64,000 bases of DNA from Methylocystis sp. IM3 (GTDB lineage Bacteria; Pseudomonadota; Alphaproteobacteria; Rhizobiales; Beijerinckiaceae): NCBI RefSeq assembly GCF_038070105.1, contig NZ_JBBPBZ010000001.1, positions 186,001-250,000 of the forward strand. Reading direction: 5' to 3'. How positions within the stretch are numbered: the stretch's first letter is position 1; every line of letters starts with the position of its first letter. Below the pieces are notes generated by a model. That model had not been told where the DNA came from and did not search any database. It saw only the letters and a program-made list of their open reading frames with translations. The translations under genes were made by a program, and so were the position numbers. Positions 1 through 9,003 of the stretch are shown here, one piece after another.

Positions 1-198
1 GACCAGGAGCGGGTGGAATGGGTCGTGCTGCTGAGTGGCTCGGCGGGCTTGTTGTTCGACGGCGAGGGCGCGCCGCGCAGTCTGCGTCCGGGCGACTACG
101 TGGAGATCCCGGCCCATGCTCGGCATCGCGTCGAATGGACGGACGCCAACGAGGCGACGGTGTGGCTCACAGTGCATGTGGGCGGCAAAGCTGGATGA
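1..198 (+). CDS. Cupin-domain protein, 5' end cut off by window
   Basis: The frame is open from base 1 and ends at the TGA at 196-198, so only the last 65 residues are visible. The segment reads as the C-terminal half of a small one-domain cupin: a DQERVEWV strand, a Gly-rich turn, then the second cupin motif with PGDYVEIPAH and ARHRVEW, ending in WLTVHVGG. Histidines in such motifs usually bind a metal, but the first motif lies outside the window. Small cupins of this type are about 110 residues. Substrate and function cannot be inferred. The downstream gene starts 339 bases later on the same strand, so no operon is evident. Confidence 0.7.
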   Translation, partial: DQERVEWVVLLSGSAGLLFDGEGAPRSLRPGDYVEIPAHARHRVEWTDANEATVWLTVHVGGKAG

Positions 199-537
199 TG
201 CTGGGCGGAGGGCTCGACGCCGTGGGCCTGTGTTCTCGAGAAACGAATTTGACACCTTTTCTTCCAGCCGATTTGGAGACCGCGATTCGATCCCGTTTCG
301 TCCTCGATGCGTCCTGCCAATCCCGAACTCGGATAGCGCCTCGAACCGCCATCTATACCGACCGTCAACCAACCCGGACCAGGAAAGCGGCGATTTCATC
401 TCCGGGCGCCAACGCCCGTCGCATCGCGTGGGCTCGGGGGCTCCATCCCCATCGCCCCACGTCGAAGGCATCCTCTTGCCCGTAGGAAAGCCTTCAATCA
501 GGATCCGTCGCGGGGAGCGACCCGCTCCAATGCGAGA
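199..537. other. Gene-free stretch
   Basis: No convincing coding region, RNA gene or strong inverted repeat is visible. It separates the cupin fragment from the unknown gene starting at 538. Overlapping frames here have no ribosome-binding site or family signature. Confidence 0.4.
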
Positions 538-1443
538 ATGGAGGCGTTCGTGGTCCCAACAACCAAGCTGTTCCAGTCGTTGCTGGACCTTCCCGGCGCG
601 GCGGAATGGTTCGGGGTTCTTCAGCCGGCCTGGCTGTCGCTGGATCCGAGAAGTCTCGAGGCCCTGCGCGAGGAGCCGTTGAACCGGCACGGCGCCCTGC
701 GGATCTCGCCGGACCTGACGGAGGTGGACGTCGAAATGTCCCCGGTCCTTCGGAACGCGATTATCCTTCTCGAAGCAGCATCGAAAGGCGACGGGCTGAA
801 GTTGACCGCCACGGGCAATCTCGCCAGGGTGGTCGTCGACGACATGCGGGACCGTTTCGAGTGGCCGGGATATGAAAAGGCGAGCACCCTCGGTCTTTAC
901 AAGGTCATCAACGAGCCCGATTTCATGCCTCTGCATTTTATTCGGATCACGGCGGCGCACGCCGGCTTGCTCCGTCGTCGCAAAGGCGCGCTCACGACGA
1001 CGCCAGCGGCGCGCGAACTCTTATCCCGGCAGCGGTTCGGCCCTCTGCAAGCCATCCTTTTCCATACGGCGCTCTGGCGCCTTGATTTGTCCTACTTCGG
1101 CCGCGGGCTGCTCGGCTCTTGGCCACAAGGCGACATCGGCATCGTTCTGTGGTCGCTGAGTATCGCCGCATGGGATTTGCAGACGCCCGAACGGCTTTCG
1201 CGGCTTTGCGCCGTTCCGACGGCGGAAGTTGTCGAGCGGGGGATTTGGGACCGCGGCTCTCTGGCCTTCGAGGCCCGCGTCCTGCGGCCACTGTTCTGGT
1301 TCGGTCTACTTGAACGCAGCGCGGAGAAGTCCCAGACGCATGAATTGGTCGAAACGCATCTCTATCGGAAATCGCCGCTGTTCGACCGCTTCCTGAAATT
1401 CGATGTGGGAATCGCAGCATACTCCGGCGCGGGGAACGCTTGA
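538..1443 (+). CDS. Uncharacterised 301-residue protein
   Basis: A full-length frame opening with MEAFVVPTTKLFQ. It has no signal peptide and no membrane segment. Residues 75-110 include the phrase KLTATGNLARVVVDDM, and the next 150 residues look helical (LLRRRKGALTTTPAARELL, ALWRLDLSYFGRGLLG), as in winged-helix or scaffold proteins. Similar 'KLT-TGNL' helical stretches occur in the C-terminal part of some plasmid pRiA4b ORF-3-like proteins; that link is from memory and weak. It stands alone, convergent with trxC, with 40 bases between the stop codons. I do not assign a function. Confidence 0.65.
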   Translation: MEAFVVPTTKLFQSLLDLPGAAEWFGVLQPAWLSLDPRSLEALREEPLNRHGALRISPDLTEVDVEMSPVLRNAIILLEAASKGDGLKLTATGNLARVVVDDMRDRFEWPGYEKASTLGLYKVINEPDFMPLHFIRITAAHAGLLRRRKGALTTTPAARELLSRQRFGPLQAILFHTALWRLDLSYFGRGLLGSWPQGDIGIVLWSLSIAAWDLQTPERLSRLCAVPTAEVVERGIWDRGSLAFEARVLRPLFWFGLLERSAEKSQTHELVETHLYRKSPLFDRFLKFDVGIAAYSGAGNA

Positions 1444-1483
1444 GCGCTCTCCATTTCCCGGCACCGGACCGGCAACGCCTCGG

Positions 1484-1927
1484 TCAGCTTGCGCTGCGTG
1501 CGAACGCGATGATCGCGCTGCGGCCAAGGGCCCCGCTTCGTCTATTGATCTCGCGTCCGCGCGAAAAGAGGATCATCGTCGGAATGCTTTGGATGCCGAA
1601 GCGGGCGGCGATCTCGGGGACGCGCTCGGTGTCGAGCTTGGCGAGGCGCGCCGTCGGCTCAAGGTCGCGCGCGGCGGCCTCGAATTCCGGAGCCATCGCG
1701 CGGCACGGCCCGCACCATCCAGCCCAGAAGTCGACCAGAACCGGAAGCTCCGTCTTGCCAATCATTCGATCGAAGTCCTCCGCGCTCCCGAGGTCGGCGG
1801 GGTGGCCGTCGAACAGCGGGGCGTGACACCGACCGCAGTTGGGCAGATTGCCGGAATGAAGCTTGGAGTCGGGTGCCTTGTTCAGGCTGCCGCATTGGGG
1901 GCAAACGATGATAACGCTCTTATCCAA
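1484..1927 (-). CDS. trxC: Thioredoxin 2 (zinc-finger thioredoxin)
   Basis: Cytosolic disulfide reductase of the TrxC type. With the preferred TTG start at 1927 the protein has 147 residues, close to the usual ~140. An N-terminal zinc ribbon has two Cys pairs (residues 9/12 and 31/34, CPQC and CGRC), followed by a thioredoxin fold with the active site WCGPC at 71-75 and the conserved cis-Pro in SIPT. The frame runs on to an ATG at 1996, but the extra 23 residues are not TrxC-like and a GGAG sits 10 bases before the TTG, so the shorter form is chosen. TrxC is often tied to oxidative stress; nothing here shows its regulation. Confidence 0.9.
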   Translation of the reverse strand: MDKSVIIVCPQCGSLNKAPDSKLHSGNLPNCGRCHAPLFDGHPADLGSAEDFDRMIGKTELPVLVDFWAGWCGPCRAMAPEFEAAARDLEPTARLAKLDTERVPEIAARFGIQSIPTMILFSRGREINRRSGALGRSAIIAFARSAS

Positions 1928-2061
1928 GATGCAACTCCACTCCGACTCTTGTCTTCCGATTCCAGGACAGCAAGCCTGGGTTCTGGCTATGATCATTTAG
2001 GCGCCCCCAAGGACGCAGACCAGAAGCCGCGCAGGCAGCCATTCGCCTTCGCCCTGCGTCT

Positions 2062-4293
2062 TCATGTCGCCGTGAGCCACTCCCTCAGCTTCGTCCACCG
2101 CCGCTTCCGCCCGTGTGTCCGCACGGCGATGGCGAGGGCGCGCCGCTGCCCAACGATCACGACAAGGCGCTTGCCGCGCGTGACCGCCGTGTAAACGAGG
2201 TTGCGCGCCAGCATCGTGTAGTGCTGAGTCGCGAGGGTGATGACGACGGCGGGATATTCGGAGCCCTGCGACTTGTGGATCGTCGTCGCATAGGCGGGAA
2301 CCAGCGTGTCGAGTTCGCCGAATGGGTATTCGACCTCGCGCCCGTCGAAATCGACCCACAGGTTGCCCTCGGTCTGATCGATGCGGAGGATGCGCCCGAG
2401 ATCGCCGTTGAACACCTCGCGGTCGTAGTCGTTTTCTGTCTGCATTACCTTATCGCCGGGCGCGAAGCTCGACCCGAATCGTTCGACCTTCTCGGCCATG
2501 TTCGGGTTGAGCGCCTTCTGGAGATCGGCGTTGAGCGACCGGGCGCCAAGGGCGCCGCGCTGCATCGGGCAGAGGACCTGCACGTCTCCGATGGGGTCGA
2601 GGCCGAAGCGCCGGGGAATGCGGTCCCGGACGATCTCGACGACCTTGGCCGCGCCCTTTTCCGGCTCGCCGGCCTCAACGAAATAGAAATCGGACGTCTC
2701 CTCGCGCTTGGGCCATTCCGGCATCTCGCCGCGGTTGATGCGGTGGGCATTGACGACGATCCGACTCTCCGCCGCCTGGCGAAAGACCTCGGTCAATCGC
2801 GCGACCGGCAGCGCGCCGGACGCGATAACGTCGGCGAGCACCTGCCCCGGCCCCACCGAGGGCAGTTGGTCCACGTCGCCGACGAGCAGGAGCCCGGCTC
2901 GCGGCGGGATCGCCTTGAGCACCGAAAACATCAGCGGCGCGTCGACCATGCTCGTCTCATCGAGGACAAGGAGATCGCAGTCGAGGGGATTGTCGGCGTC
3001 GCGGCGGAACCCGCCGTTCTTCGGGTCGGTCTCCAGCAGGCGATGGATGGTCTTGGCTTCAAGGCCGGTCTGGTCGGCCATACGCTTGGCCGCGCGACCG
3101 GTAGGGGCCGCGAGGAGGAGCTTCGTTCCCTTGGCGGCAAGGATGCGGAGGATGGCGTCGAGCAACGTCGTCTTGCCGACGCCGGGGCCGCCGGTCACGA
3201 CGGCGACCTTCGAGGCCAGGACCGTCTCGACGGCGGCGCGCTGCGAGGCCGCCAACGTCTTTCCAGTTCGCGCCTCGACCCAGGGGATGGCCTTCGCGGC
3301 GTCGATCGTCGGCCACGGCGGCGCCCCTCGGGCCAAGGCCAGCAGCCGGTCGGCGGCGCCGCGCTCGGCAAGGTGCAGGCCGCGCAGGAACACGCAGGGT
3401 TTCCCCTCGATCGCGTCGGCGACGGCCTCGCCATCGGCGAGTTCCGCCTTCAGCGCGCGCCGGACGATGCGCTCGTCGACATCCAGCAGGGTGATGGTGA
3501 GCTTGACCAGCTCCTCCACCGGCAGGCCGCAGTGGCCTTCGTCCATCGCCTCCTGAAGGGCGTATGAAATCCCCGCCCGGACACGCTGCGGCGCCTCCCG
3601 CGCCATGCCCAGCTTCATGGCGATGGCGTCGGCGGTCTTGAACCCGATCCCGCGGATGTCGCGCGCCAGCCGGTAGGGATTTTCCGTCATGACCTGGATG
3701 GCGTCGTGGCCGTAGGTCTTGAAGATACGAACAGCTCGCGACGTGCCGACGCCATTGGCGTGCAGGAAGACCATGATGTCGCGCACCGCCTTCTGCTCGG
3801 CCCAGCCGGCGACGATCTTTCCGGCGCGGAATTCGCCGATGCCGGAGACCTCCCGCATCCGCTCGGGCTCCGCCTCGATGATCTCGAACGTCTTCTCGCC
3901 GAAGGCGGCGACGATCCTCTTGGCGAGCACCGGACCGATGCCCCGCACCATGCCGGAGCCGAGATACTTCTCGATGCCCTCCGCAGTGGTTGGCGGCGTG
4001 GTCTTGAGGAAGTCCGCCTTGAACTGTAGCCCGTGAGCTCGGTCGGTGATCCAGACGCCGACGGCGTGGATGAACTCGCCGGCGGAGATCGAGGCCACAT
4101 GCCCCACGACCGGGACCAGATCTCGCTTGCCTCGGGCCTTCACCTTCAGGACCGCGAAGCCGTTGTCCTCGTTGTGGAAGGTCACCCGCTCGACGGACCC
4201 GACGAGGGTTTCCTTGGGCGGGCTCGAGTTGGCTGAAGGCTGCAAACGGAGATTCCGAGGAGGAGCGGCGGCGGCGCCATTATAACAGGCCAC
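2062..4293 (-). CDS. recD2: RecD2-type ATP-dependent DNA helicase
   Basis: Superfamily 1 helicase of 743 residues, 5'-3' polarity by family. Order: an N-terminal OB-like segment (about 28-100), tandem helix-hairpin-helix repeats (about 105-225, with GIGPVLAKRI and GIGFKTADA), Walker A GGPGVGKT at 368-375, a Walker B-like LLVLDETSMVD, and the C-terminal UvrD-like motif ending TIHKSQGSEYP and VYTAVTRGK. The HhH region and the absence of RecBC neighbours mark RecD2 rather than RecD of RecBCD. The start is a GTG preceded by GAGGAGGG. Helicases of this class act in repair or help process plasmid DNA; its place near a secretion operon is suggestive only. Confidence 0.92.
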   Translation of the reverse strand: MACYNGAAAAPPRNLRLQPSANSSPPKETLVGSVERVTFHNEDNGFAVLKVKARGKRDLVPVVGHVASISAGEFIHAVGVWITDRAHGLQFKADFLKTTPPTTAEGIEKYLGSGMVRGIGPVLAKRIVAAFGEKTFEIIEAEPERMREVSGIGEFRAGKIVAGWAEQKAVRDIMVFLHANGVGTSRAVRIFKTYGHDAIQVMTENPYRLARDIRGIGFKTADAIAMKLGMAREAPQRVRAGISYALQEAMDEGHCGLPVEELVKLTITLLDVDERIVRRALKAELADGEAVADAIEGKPCVFLRGLHLAERGAADRLLALARGAPPWPTIDAAKAIPWVEARTGKTLAASQRAAVETVLASKVAVVTGGPGVGKTTLLDAILRILAAKGTKLLLAAPTGRAAKRMADQTGLEAKTIHRLLETDPKNGGFRRDADNPLDCDLLVLDETSMVDAPLMFSVLKAIPPRAGLLLVGDVDQLPSVGPGQVLADVIASGALPVARLTEVFRQAAESRIVVNAHRINRGEMPEWPKREETSDFYFVEAGEPEKGAAKVVEIVRDRIPRRFGLDPIGDVQVLCPMQRGALGARSLNADLQKALNPNMAEKVERFGSSFAPGDKVMQTENDYDREVFNGDLGRILRIDQTEGNLWVDFDGREVEYPFGELDTLVPAYATTIHKSQGSEYPAVVITLATQHYTMLARNLVYTAVTRGKRLVVIVGQRRALAIAVRTHGRKRRWTKLREWLTAT

Positions 4294-4335
4294 CGTCCCT
4301 CCTCATCAGACCTCAGCGACTTTCCCGACGTCGAA

Positions 4336-4354
4336 CTCCTCGTTCGCCGAGGAG
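4336..4354. repeat. 7-bp perfect hairpin upstream of recD2
   Basis: CTCCTCG (4336-4342) and CGAGGAG (4348-4354) form a perfect inverted repeat around a 5-base loop. It lies 43 bases before the recD2 start, between two divergent genes, so it is unlikely to be a terminator for either. It could be a regulator site or mRNA structure in the recD2 leader. Confidence 0.4.
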
Positions 4355-4359
4355 CGCGC

Positions 4360-4389
4360 TTAAAACCGTATCCGATAGACCGGTTTTAA
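4360..4389. repeat. 9-bp perfect inverted repeat, possible operator
   Basis: TTAAAACCG (4360-4368) and CGGTTTTAA (4381-4389) are perfect inverted arms with a 12-base centre. The site is 66-96 bases upstream of recD2 and lies in the 422-base divergent gap before the L,D-transpeptidase gene. An AT-rich palindrome in this place suits a repressor or activator site; no regulator can be named. The rest of the gap (4390-4715) shows nothing else clear. Confidence 0.4.
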
Positions 4390-4715
4390 CCCAAAGCGGC
4401 CATCGTCTGTAAGGCTACGGCCTCGTCTGAATGGCGCTCGACTTTCGCGCCTATCTTTTGCACAAACATCATTTGCCGACACGCGGGGTTAGCAACGCGT
4501 CTGCTCGGTTAAGATTCTGCTGCATGATGTTGTGTTAATAGGGCGCGGCGTCTTTCGTTAGTTGCCGTCAAAAACCGTCCACTCCCAGCATGCAGCCTCC
4601 GGCCTAGCCGGAAGCGGAACTATCTGTGCCGGTTCGGCGTTCATCTGACGGGTTCCGGCTAACGTGCTACGAAGCGGCGGGGCATATGCTCGTTTCCGCA
4701 GCCTTGGAGGGGCTT

Positions 4716-5399
4716 ATGTTCCTATCCTTAAAACAATTGCTGAGAATTGGGCTTTTGCTCACCGCCATTGACGCGGCATTCGTCCTCTTTCCGGTGACGG
4801 CTCATGCGGGTTCGGGCTTCCGCAGAGCGATGGACGCGGGTGCGGCCGGAGCCAACAGGGTTGCCGTCCTCGTCAACATCGACAAAACAAGACAACAAAT
4901 GACAGTTTATGTGGATGGGGTAGAAAGATATGAATGGCCGGTATCAACTGGGCGTGCAGGATATTCAACTCCATCGGGAACCTATACTGCCACCTCTATG
5001 AACGAAATTTGGTATAGCAAACAGTGGGACAATGCCCCCATGCCCCATTCCATTTTCTTTATAAAGGACGGCCATGCCATCCACGGCAGCTTCGAAGTAA
5101 AGAATCTTGGCAGACCCGTCTCGCATGGCTGCGTGCGTATCTCGCCTAAGGATGCCGCCATACTTTATGCGCTGGTGGAGGAGAATGGCCTGGAGAATAC
5201 GCAGGTAGTGGTGACCGGCGTTACCCCGGGCGGCGAGAATAATGTCGCTGAGGATGAGACAAGTCCGCGCGGCGAGTATAAGGTCGCTAGGGGTCAGACA
5301 AGTCCGCGCCGGGTCAGACGCTCAGTTGGTGTTCCTTATTACGATGAATCCCAGGGTTACTATGGATCGCCATGGCCTTGGGCCTATTCACCTTGGTGA
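4716..5399 (+). CDS. Secreted L,D-transpeptidase (YkuD domain)
   Basis: Peptidoglycan cross-linking or lipoprotein-attaching enzyme of the YkuD family, 227 residues. It opens with a signal peptide (hydrophobic run from LLRIGLLLTAI to VTAHAG). The catalytic domain follows, with HGSFEVKN and the nucleophile motif SHGCVRIS; the His and Cys are both present. The C-terminal tail has a short repeated phrase (TSPRGEYKVARGQ, then TSPRRVRR) and is rich in Tyr, Gly and Pro. Start at ATG 4716 is chosen because GGAGG lies just upstream and it places the signal peptide at the N terminus; an upstream ATG at 4626 adds 30 unlikely residues. It could remodel the wall beside the secretion operon, but it is convergent with it. 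Confidence 0.9.
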   Translation: MFLSLKQLLRIGLLLTAIDAAFVLFPVTAHAGSGFRRAMDAGAAGANRVAVLVNIDKTRQQMTVYVDGVERYEWPVSTGRAGYSTPSGTYTATSMNEIWYSKQWDNAPMPHSIFFIKDGHAIHGSFEVKNLGRPVSHGCVRISPKDAAILYALVEENGLENTQVVVTGVTPGGENNVAEDETSPRGEYKVARGQTSPRRVRRSVGVPYYDESQGYYGSPWPWAYSPW

Positions 5400-5530
5400 A
5401 GGCCAACGGCTTATAGGAGACGGCCGCGGAGGCGCTGGGCCCAGTGTTAGTCGCCGATCCCAGGTGCGCGATTGTCGCTTGTTCGCCAACGCGCAAGCTG
5501 ACAATCTCCGATGTGGCCAGCTTACGCGCG

Positions 5531-7939
5531 CTAAACGTTTAGAAGTTCGTGCAGATCATCCGGAGTGTCTCGGAAAAGACCCGCAGCTGCTTCCAGACGC
5601 GCCACGTCGGCATCGAACTCCGCTCGTTTCTCGCCCGCCAGAGTCAATGCGACTGTGGCCTTCACCTCCTCCACCCATTCGGTGGCTTCGGCATTGACGC
5701 CCGCGACGAGCGCCATCATGTCCGCTGGTTCCCGCGCCCTCTCCACTTCACCACTGCCGGCGCTGGCGTTTGCTACGACGACGGGCGGCAGCGGTGGCGT
5801 CGTTTCAACCGGAGAAAACATGCGCGCAGCCCCGCTTAAATCGTCAGACCCAGATCCGCCATGAACAATGCCCGCCCTTTCGGCGCGGTCCGCATTGAGA
5901 AGGTTTCGGGCGGCGACGATTTCCGCTCGCAACGACTTGGTCAAAATGTCCGGCGGGCCCGCGCGTTGCATCGAGAAGACGTGCGACTTCTTCAGAGCGG
6001 CAATCGACTGAGGCTTGGTTCGAAGCTGCTTGCAAAGTGCAGCTACCGGCTCATTGCTCGCTTCGTTCATCGCCGCGACGAAAGCCACGCGGAAAGGCTC
6101 AGCGTCAACGAAGATTTTCTCTGCGGCCGCAATCACGCGCGAGAGCGCCGCGTCGTGCTTTGCCCCAAGTGCGGCAGACACGATCGTCGCTCCCGCATCA
6201 GTCGACCAGTCCGACGCGAGGGCGTCAGCCCCAACATCCGGCACGCTCAGTTGAGCGCTGAAAGGCGCCGACGCCGCGACCTTTCGCTTGTAGCCGCCAT
6301 CCGTAAAGAAGTTGATTTTGTCCAAAACTGCCGCGTACTGGCCACGCATCAGCAGCACCGACTTTTTACTGTCCAATCGGCGAAGGGCTTCCGGCGCCAT
6401 CAGGGGCTCGAGCTCCCACCGCCCTTGCGTCGAGCGACTCGCGCGGGGCATGCCGCCGACAAGGCTGCCGCCGCCGATCGAAGTGCCCCAGCCTTCTCGG
6501 CGAATATAATGCTTTCCGATTTCGTCGGCGCAAAATTTGGCGGTGGTTTCGTCGCCGACCCCGATCAGAAGCTTCACGTCCATATTGCCAACGAGCATGT
6601 CCCGCGTCGGCTTGCCGTAGCGCACGTCCAATTGGGTTAGGCCTTGCGCAATCACCGCGATCTGAAACCCGTAACCCGCGACGAGCGGCGCGCGGTCTGC
6701 GATTTCAGGCATGCGGCCGAACTGGTAAAATTCATCGAGCATCAGGAGGAGCCTATGCGGCTCGTCGAGGCCTGGAAGGCTCCGCAGCAGCACGTCATGA
6801 ACTTGCTGCACAAGCAGGCGCACGACGGCTTCAATCGAACCAAAATTGCCGACCGGCGTGCCGATCAAGATCGTGAACGGCTTTCGCCGCAGATCCGCGA
6901 CGTTGAAATCACTGCGGCTCGTCGCATCGTCGACGAGCTTGTTGTTCCATCCATCGAGGGCAGTGACGATATGCGCCTCGAAGGACATGCGCTGCTTTTC
7001 TTCGCGGCCAATGTGCTGGCGAAATTTATCCGCCACGAACTCATTCAGGTGGGGCTCGGCGACCAGGATATCTGCCATCACGGCGGCAAGGCTACGGCCT
7101 CGGCTCATCATCTTAAGCGCGGATTTTATCGTTCGCTGTCCGCGCATCGTGTCGCTGTCGAGCACATAACCCAAGAGGCCGGCGAAGAGTCCCCGAGCGG
7201 TTTCCGCCCAGTAAGAATCTCCTGTCGCCGGCGTGGGAATAAGGCTTCGCGCAATATTCGCCACATCGGTCGCCCTTTCCGGCCAAACCGAAACGAGATC
7301 AAGGGGGTTCCAACAGTGCGATTGCGCCGAACCAGGCGAAAACAGGAAAACCCGCTGACCGATGGCCGCACGAGCGGCGCCAATTTCGACCCACATCTCG
7401 CGCTTTATGTCCAAGCCGATCAAAGAGCCGCGCCATTCAAGCGCATTTGGGAGCACGAAGCCGACGCCCTTGCCCGCGCGCGTCGGACCGTTCACATAGA
7501 TGTGACTCGCGCCGCTGTAGCGCACGTCCTTGCCGTTAAAGCGTCCGAGGAAAATCGAGTAGCCGGGTTCGCCGTTCAGCAGATCCGCTTTCCGCAGATC
7601 TTTGAGCGTCGCAAGTCTCGAGCCCCCAAGCGGCGGCTTCATCGCGCGAACGCCTTGAACAATCTGCATGGCGATGACGGCGACGACCACGACCGCGATC
7701 GTGGCGCCGAGCGTCGCCCGCGCGATCAAATTCTGGACGACTGGATCTCCCCATTCGCTTTCAGCCGCGTGCAGAGGCAACAGGAGTTCGAATCCTCGCG
7801 TAAAGCGAAGCCAGAGCAACCAGTTGTGCGTGCGCCAGGCGACCGCCAGCGCGTAAGAGGCTTCCCATAGAAGGAAAGCCGCCGCGAAGGCGCAGAGCGC
7901 GCCGAAGAGGTATAGGGGCCAGCGCATCGGTCCTCTCAC
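5531..7939 (-). CDS. virD4: VirD4/TraG-type T4SS coupling ATPase
   Basis: Inner-membrane coupling protein (T4CP) that brings substrates to the type IV secretion channel. 802 residues: two N-terminal membrane segments (about 7-35 and 72-96), then the TraG/VirD4 ATPase domain with Walker A GPTRAGKG (151-158) and Walker B-like LLLMLDEFYQFG. The C-terminal ~200 residues are rich in Ala and charged residues and resemble a substrate-docking tail. It is the last gene of the operon and its ATG overlaps the virB11 stop by 4 bases (ATGA), implying coupled translation. Family length is usually 550-850. A coupling protein here means the system handles a substrate pool, DNA or protein, that is not itself encoded in view. 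Confidence 0.95.
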   Translation of the reverse strand: MRGPMRWPLYLFGALCAFAAAFLLWEASYALAVAWRTHNWLLWLRFTRGFELLLPLHAAESEWGDPVVQNLIARATLGATIAVVVVAVIAMQIVQGVRAMKPPLGGSRLATLKDLRKADLLNGEPGYSIFLGRFNGKDVRYSGASHIYVNGPTRAGKGVGFVLPNALEWRGSLIGLDIKREMWVEIGAARAAIGQRVFLFSPGSAQSHCWNPLDLVSVWPERATDVANIARSLIPTPATGDSYWAETARGLFAGLLGYVLDSDTMRGQRTIKSALKMMSRGRSLAAVMADILVAEPHLNEFVADKFRQHIGREEKQRMSFEAHIVTALDGWNNKLVDDATSRSDFNVADLRRKPFTILIGTPVGNFGSIEAVVRLLVQQVHDVLLRSLPGLDEPHRLLLMLDEFYQFGRMPEIADRAPLVAGYGFQIAVIAQGLTQLDVRYGKPTRDMLVGNMDVKLLIGVGDETTAKFCADEIGKHYIRREGWGTSIGGGSLVGGMPRASRSTQGRWELEPLMAPEALRRLDSKKSVLLMRGQYAAVLDKINFFTDGGYKRKVAASAPFSAQLSVPDVGADALASDWSTDAGATIVSAALGAKHDAALSRVIAAAEKIFVDAEPFRVAFVAAMNEASNEPVAALCKQLRTKPQSIAALKKSHVFSMQRAGPPDILTKSLRAEIVAARNLLNADRAERAGIVHGGSGSDDLSGAARMFSPVETTPPLPPVVVANASAGSGEVERAREPADMMALVAGVNAEATEWVEEVKATVALTLAGEKRAEFDADVARLEAAAGLFRDTPDDLHELLNV

Positions 7940-9003
7940 GCCTTCCCGCCAAAGCCCCGGAAATAAATTTCCGCGACGCCGCGCGTCGGCCGGCGGCGCA
8001 ACTGAATCACCATCGGTATGACCGAGCGGATATAGTCCATGATTTCCGCCTTGCTCAGCTTTAGGTCTGATTGCAGCGTCATCAGCGCCAGGCGCTCAAA
8101 GGCGCCGTAGGAGCTATCGGCATGCAGCGTCGTCAGCGAGCCGGGATGGCCCGTGTTGATGGCCTGCAGGAATGTCGCCGCCTCAGCGCCACGAATCTCG
8201 CCCAGAAACAGCCGGTCCGGCCTCAATCGTAGGCTTGATTCCAGCAGGTCTTGCACCGTGACCTGCGTCAAGCCCTGCCCGCCTTTGGAGGCGAGCAAGG
8301 ATAACCAGTTCGGCTGTGGCGGCTGGAGTTCGCGCGTATCTTCAATCGAGATCACGCGCTCGGCAGCTGGAACTTCTTTAAGGAGCGCGTTCAGAAAGGT
8401 CGTCTTGCCCGACGACGTGCCTCCCGAGATGATCATCGTCACGTGGTTCTTGATCGCGAAGGCGAGCGCCTTATGCACGCCCTCAGGCGTCACGTCCTGC
8501 AGCAACTCGGCAAGCTCGGTCTCGATCTCCGGATAGTGATTCAGGTCCGCCTTGAGCGGCCCTCTCACCTTCACGTCCTCGAAAGCGCCCATTCGCGCAT
8601 AGTCTTCAAGGCCGAGATTGGCGATAACCTGCTTGCGGATCGAGAACGCGCCGCCAGAAGGCGCCGCCGGCGCCAGCACACCCTGAAATCTCTCCCCATG
8701 CGGCATCGCCGCCGACAACAGAGGCGTCGACGAGTTCACGGATTGCTGGGTGATAGAGGCCACATGTTCCGCCAGCCGCCTTACTGCCGTCTCCGTCAAT
8801 TCGGGAACCTCGAAGCGCTCCATGGCGGGCTTGCCCAGCGCCTCGACCCACACTTCCCCGGGCCGGTTGGCGCAGATCTCGATGACGTCAGGGTTTTGTA
8901 ACCAGACCCGAATGGGCTCTGCCGCGTTCCGGAAGAACACCGGCAGGGTCTCCCAAAGCGGAGTTTTGGTCGCGCCGCGGACGTTTGGGATGCTTGAGTT
9001 CAT
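7936..9003 (-). CDS. virB11: VirB11 secretion ATPase
   Basis: Hexameric cytosolic traffic ATPase that powers pilus assembly and substrate transfer. 355 residues. The N-terminal domain includes VIEICANRPGEVWVE, typical for VirB11; the C-terminal RecA-like domain has Walker A GGTSSGKT (194-201), Asp box, and the His-box region near AINTGHPGSLTTLHADS. The ATG at 9003 has GAGG nine bases upstream. It lies inside the 3' end of virB10 (116-base overlap in another frame), which is long for this operon but supported by the intact N-terminal motif. Confidence 0.96.
   Translation of the reverse strand: MNSSIPNVRGATKTPLWETLPVFFRNAAEPIRVWLQNPDVIEICANRPGEVWVEALGKPAMERFEVPELTETAVRRLAEHVASITQQSVNSSTPLLSAAMPHGERFQGVLAPAAPSGGAFSIRKQVIANLGLEDYARMGAFEDVKVRGPLKADLNHYPEIETELAELLQDVTPEGVHKALAFAIKNHVTMIISGGTSSGKTTFLNALLKEVPAAERVISIEDTRELQPPQPNWLSLLASKGGQGLTQVTVQDLLESSLRLRPDRLFLGEIRGAEAATFLQAINTGHPGSLTTLHADSSYGAFERLALMTLQSDLKLSKAEIMDYIRSVIPMVIQLRRRPTRGVAEIYFRGFGGKA

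Noticed and set aside
2113..3567. A 484-codon frame on the plus strand opposite recD2
   Set aside because: It is the mirror of the helicase gene in GC-rich DNA, with no family motif and Arg/Asp/Glu-rich composition typical of shadow frames.
7780..7805. A GTTCGAATCC-like string resembling a tRNA T-arm
   Set aside because: No acceptor stem or anticodon arm around it; it lies within the virD4 coding region.
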